The position numbers were made by a program, and so were the translations under genes. From Adiantum capillus-veneris (lineage: Eukaryota; Streptophyta; Polypodiopsida; Polypodiales; Pteridaceae), in assembly GCA_014529385.2 (NCBI GenBank), contig CM043942.1, positions 53,446,647-53,510,646 on the forward strand: DNA of 64,000 nt. Reading direction: 5' to 3'. The notes beneath the pieces were generated by a model, which was not told where the DNA came from, made no database searches, and saw nothing but the letters and a program-made list of their open reading frames with translations. The first letter of the stretch is position 1, and the number at the start of each line of letters is the position of its first letter. Below, one piece after another: positions 41,713 through 51,771 of the stretch.

Positions 41713-43176
41713 CTATGTTTGCTTACCATACAAACAATGTTCACAGAATTCAAAATCATTAAATGAAAAGCCAGGAAAATAACCAGAACGAGACAAGATT
41801 TCCATTCCCTTCTTGGACATATGTCCTAACCGGCTATGCCACAAAGAAATGTTCGGCTGCTTGGTTACATTGATTACATTTTTAGAGACATTTGATACAT
41901 AAATCATGTAAAGTCCTCCAGACTTTACTCCATGTGCTACTGTCACAGAACCCTTGGATATCTTCCAGATGTTCTGTCCAAAAGTGATGACGTATCCAGC
42001 ATCATCAAGTAAACATGTGCTGATCAAGCTCTTTGTAATTGTGGGAACATGTCTCACATTCTTCAGCGTGAAAGAAGAGCCATTCTGAAACTTCAATTGA
42101 ACATCCCCAACACCTAAGATCTCACATGTCTGCCCATTGCCTAGCCGAACATGATCTTTAGTGGTCACATAAGAAGTAAACCACTCCTTGTTTGGAGACA
42201 CATGAAGTGATGCCCCTGAGTCTATAATCCAGTCACTCAGTGCATTTCCATCAGATGCTGTAAGAAGAGCTGGGTCCATTGTATTCTTCAAGAAGTAGAT
42301 GTCTCCTAACACTAGACTGTCATCCTCTGCAACAGTGTTTGTCACATTTATTTCTTGAATCTTCACTGAGGACTTGTTCTTCTCACCATGGTCTTCAGCT
42401 TTCTCTTTGCCTTTTTCTGCTTTCCATTCTCTGCAGTCTCTTTTCATGTGACCCTTCTTGCCACAATGGTAGCATTCTATGTCACTCTTGCCTTTAGTAC
42501 TGCGAGACTTGCTACGAGACTGATTCCTCTTTCCACCTTTGTACTTTTCTTTGGTCCTTCCCCTGACAAATAAGGTTGTTCCTTTGCCTTTGTCCATTGT
42601 CTTTCTATTGGTTTCTTCAGTAAGAATACTTCCTTCTACACCTGCTATGTTCAAACCATCTGGAGATGTAGAATTACTCAAAGCTGTGCGAAAAGTGTCC
42701 CAACTTTCCAGCAATGTGATCAACAGGAACATAGCTCTAACAGGTTCATCAAACTTGACACCTTGAGCTGACAACTGACTATAGATTGTGTTGAATTCAT
42801 TCAGATGATTGGACATAGGTGTCCCTTCTTTCATCTTCAAGTCAACAAGCTTCTTAAGCCAGTATACCTGTGAAGCTGCACTCTGCTTCTCATAAAGATC
42901 ACTCAGCTTTAACCATGCTTGATAAGCCGACATCTTGTCTGCTACATTGAAGTAAACGCTTTCTGCCAAAGTTAGCATAATGGTAGAAAGTGCCAATTCA
43001 TCCATTTCGCTCCATTCATCTTCGTCCATATCTTCTGGTTTTATCCCCTTGAGATTTATAGGTTTTATCTGCTTCTTTTGTACCAACACGTGCCAAATCT
43101 GCTTCTTCCACAATGGGAAATTGGTTCCATCCAGCTTCTTGATATTGTAAAGAGCAGTGTTCTGTGATCTAGCCAT
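41713..43176 (-). CDS. C2 gag, protease and pre-integrase segment
   Basis: A 487-codon open frame beginning MARSQNTALYNIKKLDGTNF, with the usual copia gag domain (DKMSAYQAWLKLSDLYEKQS, LPESW-like LLESWDTFRTAL). A knuckle CYHCGKKGHMKRDC (CX2CX4HX4C), the protease site WIIDSGASLHVSPNKEWFTS, LKNVRHVPTITKSLISTCLL, and the pre-integrase SLWHSRLGHMSKKGMEIL and CEHCLYGKQT follow. It stops in frame at 41710, and the integrase text follows at once, so a premature stop splits an original gag-pol. The start Met is about 20 bp downstream of a T-rich leader end. Confidence 0.88.
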   Translation of the reverse strand: MARSQNTALYNIKKLDGTNFPLWKKQIWHVLVQKKQIKPINLKGIKPEDMDEDEWSEMDELALSTIMLTLAESVYFNVADKMSAYQAWLKLSDLYEKQSAASQVYWLKKLVDLKMKEGTPMSNHLNEFNTIYSQLSAQGVKFDEPVRAMFLLITLLESWDTFRTALSNSTSPDGLNIAGVEGSILTEETNRKTMDKGKGTTLFVRGRTKEKYKGGKRNQSRSKSRSTKGKSDIECYHCGKKGHMKRDCREWKAEKGKEKAEDHGEKNKSSVKIQEINVTNTVAEDDSLVLGDIYFLKNTMDPALLTASDGNALSDWIIDSGASLHVSPNKEWFTSYVTTKDHVRLGNGQTCEILGVGDVQLKFQNGSSFTLKNVRHVPTITKSLISTCLLDDAGYVITFGQNIWKISKGSVTVAHGVKSGGLYMIYVSNVSKNVINVTKQPNISLWHSRLGHMSKKGMEILSRSGYFPGFSFNDFEFCEHCLYGKQT

Positions 43177-43179
43177 AGC

Positions 43180-44259
43180 TACGCTTCACAGTGGTTTACT
43201 TTCCTGGGAAAAATTCGGCAGAGTTTCCCCTATAAACTGACCTCTGAACCAATATCAACCTGTCAAATGAACCAAGAAAGCTTCAGATTCTGCAGAAATT
43301 TTGGCAGAGTCTCCTTTGTAAAATGGCTCTGGTGTACTAAAAACATACCAAAAAACAGCTCAAAAAACACTCTCTCTGACACTGTAAGCTGCAGGTAGAC
43401 CTGTCCTGCACCTGTACTGTCTCTCACTGTCCTGTCACTATCCTGTAAGCATAAACTGCGACAATGCCTCAACGACAGTAAAGCAAAGATGCAATCCCAA
43501 CTGTCTAACTCGTAGTCAATACATCCTAGCTGCCTATCTAAGGGTGCTCGAGGGATCGCTCCAAGACCTGTATCACCGAAAGGATCTCAACATTCGAGAA
43601 TCCCCCAGCTCAATAAAACCTCACTCGACCCTCAACAAAGGCTGCAGTAAATCTGACACTACATAGGCTTCCCACAAAGTCATACATCCACAAATTTCCC
43701 ACTGTATGCTGTAACCGCTGCGGCGGTTGTTTGCTGCGTGACTCACAGCCAGCAAACCCTCAACAGACATACATAATCTCTAGCAATACATCCCATGTGG
43801 AAGTACCTGCAATGTCACGATGAAATCTGGAATATCAAGCAGCAAACAGAAGCTACCTGATGAACTAGTGGATGTCGCCTACAGTCTGTGTATAGATGCG
43901 CCCGTGTCGTATGTGACACACCTCCAAGAACTGTGAGCCGTCCTTCGATGTGTAGACAGCCGAAAATCAACACTCTGGGAGTGTCGATATCCTCAGCACC
44001 TGCAGTCGTAGGCCGAAAACCCCAAATTTGCAGAGTCGGATCTGCACCCGTCGAGACCACGTAGTCGAAAATGGCCTGCGCAGACCTTTGTCGAAGCCGA
44101 ACGGTGGCCAAGATGACCTAAGAATGAAATTCTGAGAACACCAAGTCCTTCGGGTGCTCCCACAGGATTTGGGGCCGTGTCTTCGCCTGTCGAATTTCAC
44201 TCCAATCTGAGTAGGTGACTCTAGCCTCCTGCAGTGCTGCCCCGAGCCTCGATCTGAGC
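43180..44259 (-). other. C2 untranslated leader
   Basis: About 1.08 kb between the PBS and gag. Two motifs, CAGAGTTTCCCCTATAAACT (43220) and CAGAGTCTCCTTTGTAAAAT (43305) on the plus strand, recur in the same order and wider spacing in the leader of the copia remnant at 21230-21900. No ORF is convincing. Confidence 0.6.
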
Positions 44260-44271
44260 TCTGATACCAGT

Positions 44272-44463
44272 TGAAGGAGTACAAGTGGAAGTGGGACGTG
44301 AGAGAGAGTGCGAGAAGAAGAGCACGACGATATGGTGAACTCGCTCTACTGTAATGTGTAGAGCATAGTGAGTTCTTATTAGGTTTTTACAAAAGAATAT
44401 GTGTACATACCTGGTGGCCCGCCCACTTACCGGGGCGACCACATTGGGCTTTATACCCCAACA
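44272..44463 (-). repeat. C2 5' LTR (192 bp)
   Basis: Direct repeat of 38926-39117; the PBS complement CTCTGATACCA is at 44260-44270. Confidence 0.93.
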
Positions 44464-44468
44464 ATAAT

Positions 44469-44942
44469 GCTCAAAATACTCATGGAGAAGGCCTCCTTAT
44501 ATAGGTTTAAGGGAGCCACAAAAATCCCATGTGCAGCCGCCCTTGGATGGCCAAGTCCAAGCCGCATTTGGCCATGTGTCCATGTGCAGCCGCTTTTGGG
44601 TAGAAATGCCCACCTGGAAGTCGGCCACCGGCCATTTGAAGCCCCTTTTTTGATTGTCTTCCGGCCGGCGTCCGGCCAATATTCCGGCCACCCTCCGACC
44701 AAAAGGAATATTTCGGCGAATAAAAAGTCTCGGGGGCTCCGCCCCCAAGGCCCCCAAAGGTGCCCTTGAATTTTCTCCATACCATCCACGATCACAAATA
44801 AAGATCTCATCAGCGTGAAAAGCTGGAATCCACCAAATATATTTGCGCCAATGGCTTCTCCTCATATGGGGGCCTTACAAATTGTGCAGCATATATTGTG
44901 GTGGCAAAACTGAGAGAGGTGGGCATTGCAAGTATACTAACA
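44469..44942 (-). repeat. C1 5' LTR, second part
   Basis: It continues the C1 LTR interrupted at 38925 and ends ATACTAACA. GCTCAAAATACTCATGGAGA resumes exactly where the left part stops. Confidence 0.9.
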
Positions 44943-47265
44943 TCTGGCTGACCAAGCTTTTGGAAAATTGCACAACTCTTTGAATTCTCTTGAGCATCTT
45001 TCAACACAGTAGGCCACCATAATCCAACTTGCAATACCTTTTTTCCTGTTATATCACCTAAAAAATATCCACCTGCTACTCTTAAATGAGATGCTTGCAA
45101 AACAGCCTTTTGTTCAAAATTAGGTACACATCTTCTAATCACCTGATCTATTCCTTTCCTATATAAAGCTCCTGCTATGACAAAAAAGGGTCTACTTTTA
45201 AAAGAAAACTACCTTCTTTGATCACTTGTAAAACTGATGGCATAGTGCCATTTTTCAAAAATATCAATATCTGATCATCCCATGACTCTGATATTGCATT
45301 TTGAACCTCAAACAACTTACCATCAGGAAGATCATCATTAACACCTGTTGGCTCTTCTCCAATTTCTTAAATAATCAACAATGGCATGCTCTTTACCTGG
45401 TGTATGGACAATAAAAAAATCAAATTCCTATAGCAACAACATCCATCTAGCTAGCCTTCCTATTAGCAATGGCTTCTTAAGTAGGTACAATACATTTTGA
45501 AGGTAAACATTAAAAACCACCCTATTACTCACAACAAATAATGCTTGAATTTGATTAAAGCATAAACCATCCGAAGAGATTATCTTTCAGTGACATCATA
45601 ATTTCTTTCAGCTGAGGTTAACACTCTAGTGGCATAATATACAGGTTTGAAGCATCCTCTAACTCTTCCCTGCATGAGCACAACTCCTATGGCCATATTT
45701 GATGCATCAACAAACACATGAAAAGATAATGTCCAATCTAGTTGCTCTAATATTGGTGCCATTGATAACATCTTCTTCAATATTTGAAATGATTTCTCTT
45801 AAGGTTCATCCCAAAAAAACGATATGTTCTTCTTTGTCAGATGAGTTAGAAGCATGCAAACATTTGCTAAATATCTGATGTACCTACCTTGCCATTTAAT
45901 CTGACCATAAAACTTGGTCACTTCCTCTACATTCTGTGGAGTTTTAGCTGCTTCAACTACTTCAATTTTCTTCTCATCAATAGACATTACCTCCAGGGAA
46001 ACAACATGACCTAGAAGAACTCAACTCTTAATAGCAATCACCCTCTTGAAAGGATTGAAGCACATTCTAAACTTCCTACACCTTTTTAAACACAACTTAA
46101 GATGATGCAAGTGCAAATCATTCTTACCAAACACTAAAAATCATCCACAAAGACCTCATAAAATCCTGCAAGTAAGTTTAAATGTTTTATATGCTAAAAA
46201 AATGAATGATGGTGGTCCATTCTTGAGTCCAAAATACATAATTGTAGATGCAAAATCTCCCCACTATGTGATAAAAGGTGTGTTATATTGATCCTCCTCC
46301 TTTAACTTTAATCTGATTGTATCCTGAAAAGCCATCCAAGAAGATATACATTTCTTTCCCAAATACTACATCCAAGATTGCATCACAAAATGGAATTAGA
46401 AATGGATCAGTGATAGTTGTTGCATTTAACGTTCTAAAATCAACACAAACTCTAATCTTGGCATTCTTCTCGGGTATCACAATTGTAGGTGACAACCATG
46501 TAACGTCATGAATTGGTTTAATAAATCCCACATTTAACAATTTATCAGTCTTCTGCTTAACCTGTTGTGCAAAATTTGGATTCATTATGCACCTTTGTTG
46601 TACAGTAGGAGCTGCATCCTTGCTGAAGTTGACATGGTGCTGATGCAAATTAGGATCTATTTCCTTAACCTCAGAATAGTCCCGTGAAAAAATACATTTA
46701 TATTCAATCAATAATTAAAACAATTCTTGTAAAAATTATCCATCCACATGAATAATGACCTTAACCATTTTTGGATCTTCTTCAATGCCCAAATTGAGTT
46801 CCTTTACTCATCGTGCTTCACTCTGCTTGAACTTCCAAGCCTTTTGTTGTATATCTTCTCAGCGAAGGCTCTTTCCTCGTTTTCCTCCTACTGCAAAGCC
46901 TCTTTTGAGCTTGAAGCCACATTCTAATCCACCGCCTATATTTATTGCCTAGGAACTATATCTAATTTCTCCTCCTCTACTTCATCCTCCTTGTGCGAGA
47001 TCCCTTCTATATCAACCTCAAATACAGGTACAATCTCCTCATCATCCTCAACTTCCTCTACAAAATTAATGGTTTGAGCATACAATGGCCTCTCCTTAAC
47101 AGAAATATTCCTCCTTCTTAACATGGAAATTGTAATCACGTGTTTCCCTTTTTTCAAGAAAATCTTATTTTCATCCCAATCCCGCTTAACTCTAGTCAAC
47201 CTGAACCAAGGTCTCCACAGTAACATATCATGAGGATCATCACCCTGTTTTGTTTTTAGAACCAA
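44943..47265 (-). pseudogene. Tat/Athila-like gypsy protease, RT, RNase H and integrase start
   Basis: Minus strand, high to low. Protease tail DPHDMLLWRPWFRLTRVKRD (usual L-G-R-P-W-L; 47240-47170). RT from MIEYKCIFSRDYSEVKEIDP through PTIVIPEKNAKIRVCVDFRT and IFLDGFSGYNQIKV (46711-46300), with FVDD readable near 46150. ITKFYGQIKWQGRYIRYL (about 45920-45870). RNase H HVFVDASNMAIGVVLMQGRV and YYATRVLTSAERNYDVTE (45715-45585). Then VGGYFLGDITGKKVLQVGLW and AIFQKLGQPD (45080-44945), the zinc-binding start of integrase. It rejoins 33471 when C1 is removed. Many stops. Confidence 0.82.
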
Positions 47266-47297
47266 GGTCTCCCAAGTAAAATCTCATGAGGAGCATC
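47203..47297. repeat. Diverged short duplication at a gypsy-gypsy junction
   Basis: AACCAAGGTCTCC and the following 25 bases (ending ATCATGAGGATCAT) occur at 47203-47240 and again, diverged, at 47260-47297. Both encode the protease motif ILLGRPWF-like text on the minus strand. The second copy is fused to an integrase C-terminus. Confidence 0.7.
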
Positions 47298-47634
47298 CTG
47301 ATAAGAATAGTATCCTCATCATTTAAGATGTGAAGAGGATTTGCAACATATTCCTTCAACAAGCTAACATAAAATAAATTGTGCACATGCAAGTGAGGGG
47401 GCAAAGCGAGTTTGTATGATTGGTCCCCTATCCTTCTCAAAACCTCAATGGGTCCACAATATCTATTTTCTAATTTCTTGTATTTTCTCAATTTGATTGA
47501 ACTTCTCTTTGGCTTGACCCTAAGGACAACTTTATCTCTAGCCTTGAAGATCCTGAGAGATCTATGAAAATCAGCATAACTCCTTTGCCTATCACATGCT
47601 CTCTTTAGGTTCTCCCTTATTATTGTAAAGAATG
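47275..47634 (-). pseudogene. Integrase C-terminal fragment of another gypsy
   Basis: Minus strand: RENLKRACDRQRSYADFHRS, FKARDKVVLRVKPKRSS, NRYCGPIEVLRRIGDQSYKL and HNLFYVSLLKEYVANPLHIL. This is the SH3-like C-terminus of a gypsy integrase. It begins exactly at the C3 LTR (47635), so the upstream part of this element should lie beyond C3, outside the window. Confidence 0.8.
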
Positions 47635-47948
47635 AGGATGCAAGAGAGCTACACAAGACAAGCACAAAGCACACAGAGATGGAAAGCTTCTTCTTCTTCT
47701 TCTTCACAGAAAAGAGAGTACAAAATGACTAAGTGCTAAAGCTGAAAAGTAGCATTTATGTACATGCGGTCACTAAGTGTGAACTCGCTAGAAGCGTACT
47801 AGGCTAGCACTATAAGTGTAGTCCAGTTGTAGAATCACTGGCAGAGATCCTTCGTGTCGGTCACCTAACACGCCAGTGAGTAAATGCCGTAAGCGGCCAA
47901 GACCCGTAGTGGATGCCAGCTCAAGGTGTAGAGCTCGACATCTCAACA
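47635..47948 (-). repeat. C3 3' LTR (314 bp)
   Basis: Plus-strand ends TGTAAAGAATG and TCTCAACA. The PPT complement CTCCCCCTCGAGCTC follows at 47949-47963. Confidence 0.9.
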
Positions 47949-48661
47949 CTCCCCCTCGAGCTCTGCATGTCGCAGAGTCCAAGCATAGTCCGAAAACATC
48001 GAAGCTTCTCAGCTCCAAGGGCCTTGGTAAAGATATCTGCTATCTGCTCCTCTGTGCTGATGTAGACCAAGTCGATGTCGCCCGCCAAGACTCGCTCTCG
48101 AACGTAGTGGTAATGGACCTCTATGTGTTTGGTCCTGGCATGGAACACTGGGTTCCTAGCCAACTGCATGTTGCTGAGGTTGTCACAATGGATGAAAATT
48201 TGTTGGTCCACCTGCACTCCCAAGTCCTCAAGTAATGTGCGTAGCCAAGCTACCTCGCACGCCGCAACTGCTGCACCTCTGTGCTCGATAAAGCAACCGT
48301 AGGCCGCTTTTTGCTGCTCCAAGTAACAACAGCACTCCCAAAAGAGAACATGAAGCCACTCGTAGATCTCCTATCAACAATGCTACCTGCCCAATCTGCA
48401 TCTGTATACCCATACAATGCTAATGGTGCATCTGCTGCATAGAACAATGCGTAGTCAAGAGTACCTTGCACATACCTAAGTGTGCGTCGTACTCCATCCA
48501 AATGTGGCTTCCTCGAAAGCTGCATGAACTGACTCTCCAAGCCTACTGTGTAGTTCAAGTCTGGCCTCGTGATAGTCAAGTAGATTAGACTACCCACAAT
48601 CTTCCTGTACATGTTGACATCCTCAACAACATCACCCTTCTCTGCACTTAGCTTTGCATTC
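47949..48661 (-). pseudogene. C3 RT end and RNase H
   Basis: MYRKIVGSLIYLTITRPDLN, VRRTLRYVQGTLDYALFY and LYGYTDADWAGSIVDRRSTS (Asp) and KKRPTVALSSTE (48612-48290). In another frame, GAAVAACEVAWLRTLLEDLG, IHCDNLSNMQLARNPVFHAR and TKHIEVHYHYVRERVLAGDI then EEQIADIFTKALGAEKLRCF (48270-47985). A short frame change separates the two near 48290. The sequence joins 57426 across the insertion. Confidence 0.87.
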
Positions 48662-48943
48662 TGTTAACCCTCACGGCACACGGACACCGTAACCGTATTA
48701 TGTATTTGGTAGAGTCAGGTACCGGGCTTGTCGGACCAATAGGAAAAGGGTAGGAGTGATCGCCGATGAGAGGCGCACTTTAACTGGGACATTCAAGGGA
48801 TTAGTTGGCTAAGCATGGGCGCCCAAGTGTGAATGGGGTGAGCTCCTATAAAAGCCAACTAAACCTAATTTTTACTCATTCTCTCATTTGTGCAATAGAA
48901 GAGTGATCTTGCTCCATCTCCATCTTCTTCTTCTTCACCTCCT

Positions 48944-48978
<35 letters not shown>

Positions 48979-49229
48979 GAGAGTGTGTGTGCGATCGAGC
49001 ATTACGAAGGCACGACGGCGGCGAAGCGGTTGAGCACGGCACGACTGCAGCTTCTTCTTCATCGCGGCGAGGAATCCACCACGAAGGCGAGCGTAGAGCG
49101 GTGAGTGACACACCCTTTGTTCTCTTTGAGCTTGCTAGTTTAGGCTTGTTGTGTGCTTGGAGCCGTTTGTGGCTCGCACACGGTGTATTGGCAAGTCCCT
49201 TGCTTCGACAGTGCGGCAAGGAGCGCACA
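48662..49229 (+). repeat. 5' LTR of the gag/protease-only element (568 bp)
   Basis: TATA box TATAAAAG at about 48847, then a GT/GA microsatellite (48943-48991). It differs from the 3' LTR mainly in microsatellite length. Confidence 0.93.
48943..48991. repeat. GT/GA microsatellite
   Basis: GT tract followed by a GA tract in the 5' LTR. The equivalent in the 3' LTR (57112-57180) is about 20 bp longer. Confidence 0.95.
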
Positions 49230-49233
49230 TTTT

Positions 49234-49251
49234 TGGCGCCGCTGCCGGGGA
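49234..49251 (+). promoter_or_regulatory. Primer-binding site, tRNA-Asp-like
   Basis: TGGCGCCGCTGCCGGGGA, four bases after the LTR. It differs at one base from the site used by Athila-type elements (TGGCGCCGTTGCCGGGGA), which I recall as complementary to tRNA-Asp. Confidence 0.75.
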
Positions 49252-50022
49252 TATGCCCTACACTAAGCTCGGTTAGCACTTTACGCTTCCTTGTGGTGCA
49301 ATTTCTATCATAGGAAAGGCAGGGAAGAAGTGTGTGGAGATTTTTGTTTTTGCGTTTTCTGCATTTGCTGTCAAGTTTCAATTTCTGCTATTGTCTGCGT
49401 TTTTTCAATTTCTGTATTTTCTGCAAAACAAAAAAAAACAAAAAAAAAAGTTTTTTTGGAAAAAAAAAATTTTGAATTTTAAAAATAAATTAAAAAAAAA
49501 AAAAACGAAAAAAAAAAACGCGAGCGAGCGGCTAAATTTTTCGAAAATAAAAAACGTGACTCTTTAAACGGACGGGTTGGTTTGTATAAAAGGGATCGGG
49601 ATCATTTTCCCAAGCCCAAGCCCAAGCCCAAGCCCAAGCCTCAGTCCTCAGTCTTATGATATATACTAGACTCACTCTTATATATATACCCTACTCCCTC
49701 AAGAGAGAATGAGAGCATGTGGGACAAGTCCTCCACTCTCCTCCTTTCTCTTCCCACTTGCACCCTTAGACTTTCTAGTTTGGGCCTAGTTCCCTACTGG
49801 AAATTGACAGTTTTAGGGATTCCGAGGGCATACAGTGACCAAACGGAGGGCTGTAAAGCACGGCACGACCCTCTGACTGATACGCTCGTTTCGAGCTATC
49901 ACACGGCCCATTCCACGACACGCTCTAAAAATTCTAGCAAAAAAACAAACAAAAAACACGCTAAAAACTAGTCACAAGGCCTCCTAGAGCAGCTTTTTGA
50001 CACCTTAGGGTATCAAAAGCAC
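49252..50022 (+). other. Leader of the gag/protease-only element
   Basis: 770 bp with A-rich homopolymer tracts (49428-49520), a second TATA-like TATAAAAGGG (49586) and five tandem CCCAAG units (49609-49639). No convincing ORF before the ATG at 50023. Confidence 0.6.
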
Positions 50023-51771
50023 ATGCACTTACGCTCTGGGCGGGTGCTAGAACACGAGCATATTGAGGGTGCCTCTATTCATATGGACACCCATTACCCA
50101 TCCACGATAAGCTCTAGACCCTCAGCGGGGACACAAGGTAGCACCACCCAAGACCCTAAAATAGCCGCTAGTGATTCCTCCTCCGACTTAGAAATCATGG
50201 AAGCATACCCTACCCAAAACACTGAGAGAGAAGGCCATGCACCTCCCGAAGCTCCACAGCCTAGTACTAGTATGTTTAGCCGTTTCATGGAAACATTAGG
50301 TAGAGCTACTCGCTTGGAACCTGATGCAAATGAAGCACACGAAGGGGGTGGGGAAGTGGAATCTCCTTTCACATCGCACGTGGACCCCACACCCCCAAAG
50401 AGTGTCCATGTGGATATCCTACCAACTTCTTACCAAGAAGGCCCTGTTGAGCTGCCTCCTTCAGAAGTTCCCTCTAGAGTACCGTTGGTGACAAGTAAAA
50501 CCACGGGGAGCAACATTGCTTCTACCTCACAAGAAACCGTTAACACGTCGACTCTAGAAGGATTGTTCATTAATGATCATTGGACATACGACCTCCACAC
50601 TGAGGTGTTGACGGATCTACACTCTGGCCACGCCTACCATGTAGGATGGATAGAGATTGTACAATCCACCTCTAGTGCCACGAGCATCGAAGATCAACAG
50701 AAAATGATCTGTAATGTTATCCATGGCATTATTCAATCAGAAAGGCAAAACCGAGGGGTAAATATACTCTCAACTGGCCCCATGAGATTTCTGGATACGA
50801 GCAAGGCTCAACAGTCTACTCTATCACAAATGGAGACTCCTCTAATGAGCCCCATGGACCCATCTTACGTCATTTCAATGGGGGTCTCTATGCAATCTGA
50901 GCCTCCGAGCGAAAACTTTAGCTTCCCTAACTTGGCTCAACCCTCTATTAAGGAAAACCCAGTGCTCACTCCAGGGATAAGCCTGATAGAGAATGTACCG
51001 ATGACATCTACGGTTAGCGCAGTGCCACTACCTAGTGTCGTAGTACCTAATATGGGGCCTCGACCATATGTGCCTCTAGCCCCTTATGCACACATGGCCC
51101 CCACACCTCCAATTGTACCACTTGCTTATGCTCCTCGAGTGCCGCTCCCTAGCCCTTATCCGAGTGGACCTATGCCCGGTTATGTTCCATATCCTGCATC
51201 ATCCACACATATGCCAAGACCGGCACCCGTCCTTCTCCCACATATGATTCCAAGAGTACCTCCACCGGCCCTGCCTCCTCACATAGGTGACTTGGCAGCG
51301 TTTGCTCAAACCATAGGTCGATCTATCGCGGAAAATATGCGTCATGCATCTGATAGAGAGCCTAGAAGTAAGGCAGTACAAATTGCCAAACTCACGCAAA
51401 AATTCAATGGGGACGAAGATGCTAGAAAACACATTGAAGTGTTTGAACAAGTATGTGATTCCTTAGGGGAACGCAACGAACTACATAAGTGCAATGCCTT
51501 AAGCTTGACATTAAGTGGGAAGGCTGGAGATTGGTATAGGACCCTAAGGGTGAACGAGAAAACAATCTACCCTACCCTTCGAAGGTTGTTTCTAAAGGAG
51601 TACATACGAGAAGGTGTGCTTTGGGGTGTAGCATCTCAGCTACAGAAGGCCGAATGTAAGGAAGGAGAGTCGGTAAGGGACTTCATTAGTCGTCTAAAGC
51701 ACTTAAACTCTCGCTGCCCTATGAGCGCTTCAACAATAACCAACTGCTTGATCGATTCATTCGAGGGTTGA
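50023..51771 (+). CDS. Gag-like ORF 1 of the non-autonomous element
   Basis: 582 codons from ATG 50023 (MHLRSGRVLEHEHIEG, a start typical of plant gypsy gag) to TGA 51769. Residues 1-330 are low-complexity and acidic/Ser-Thr rich. Residues about 330-420 are Pro-rich (VPLAPYAHMAPTPPIVPLAY). Residues about 425-580 are the gag capsid domain (IAKLTQKFNGDEDARKHIEV, NALSLTLSGKAGDWYRTL, FISRLKHLNSRCP). Its final 17 residues are out of frame: the gag text DRFIRGLRNEGIYNGL continues in the frame of ORF 2. The shift looks like a one-base loss near 51720 rather than a programmed site, as no slippery heptamer is visible. Confidence 0.85.
   Translation: MHLRSGRVLEHEHIEGASIHMDTHYPSTISSRPSAGTQGSTTQDPKIAASDSSSDLEIMEAYPTQNTEREGHAPPEAPQPSTSMFSRFMETLGRATRLEPDANEAHEGGGEVESPFTSHVDPTPPKSVHVDILPTSYQEGPVELPPSEVPSRVPLVTSKTTGSNIASTSQETVNTSTLEGLFINDHWTYDLHTEVLTDLHSGHAYHVGWIEIVQSTSSATSIEDQQKMICNVIHGIIQSERQNRGVNILSTGPMRFLDTSKAQQSTLSQMETPLMSPMDPSYVISMGVSMQSEPPSENFSFPNLAQPSIKENPVLTPGISLIENVPMTSTVSAVPLPSVVVPNMGPRPYVPLAPYAHMAPTPPIVPLAYAPRVPLPSPYPSGPMPGYVPYPASSTHMPRPAPVLLPHMIPRVPPPALPPHIGDLAAFAQTIGRSIAENMRHASDREPRSKAVQIAKLTQKFNGDEDARKHIEVFEQVCDSLGERNELHKCNALSLTLSGKAGDWYRTLRVNEKTIYPTLRRLFLKEYIREGVLWGVASQLQKAECKEGESVRDFISRLKHLNSRCPMSASTITNCLIDSFEG

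Larger units (their letters stand above)
38926..44463 (-). mobile_element. Copia element C2, complete, nested in the C1 LTR
   Basis: LTRs of 192 bp at 38926-39117 and 44272-44463 (TGAAGGAGTA to ACCCCAACA on the plus strand) with perfect flanking ATAAT (38921-38925 and 44464-44468). The PPT complement GCCTCCCACTTA follows the left LTR, and the iMet PBS complement CTCTGATACCA (44260-44270) precedes the right one. I count about eight substitutions and two one-base indels between the LTRs, so it is younger than C1. gag to RNase H is present with a few lesions. Confidence 0.93.
33472..44942 (-). mobile_element. Copia element C1, carrying a solo LTR and a nested copia C2
   Basis: 3' LTR 33472-34232 and 5' LTR 38669-38925 plus 44469-44942 (interrupted by C2) share ends TGTAAGAAT...ACTAACA on the plus strand. 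A tRNA-iMet PBS abuts the 5' LTR (CTCTGATACCA, 38658-38668), and a C-rich complement of the PPT abuts the 3' LTR (34233-34240). Flanking 5-mers TCTAG (33467-33471) and TCTGG (44943-44947) are a one-mismatch target-site duplication. Removing C1 rejoins the gypsy integrase reading. gag, protease, integrase, RT and RNase H are all present but broken. Confidence 0.9.
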
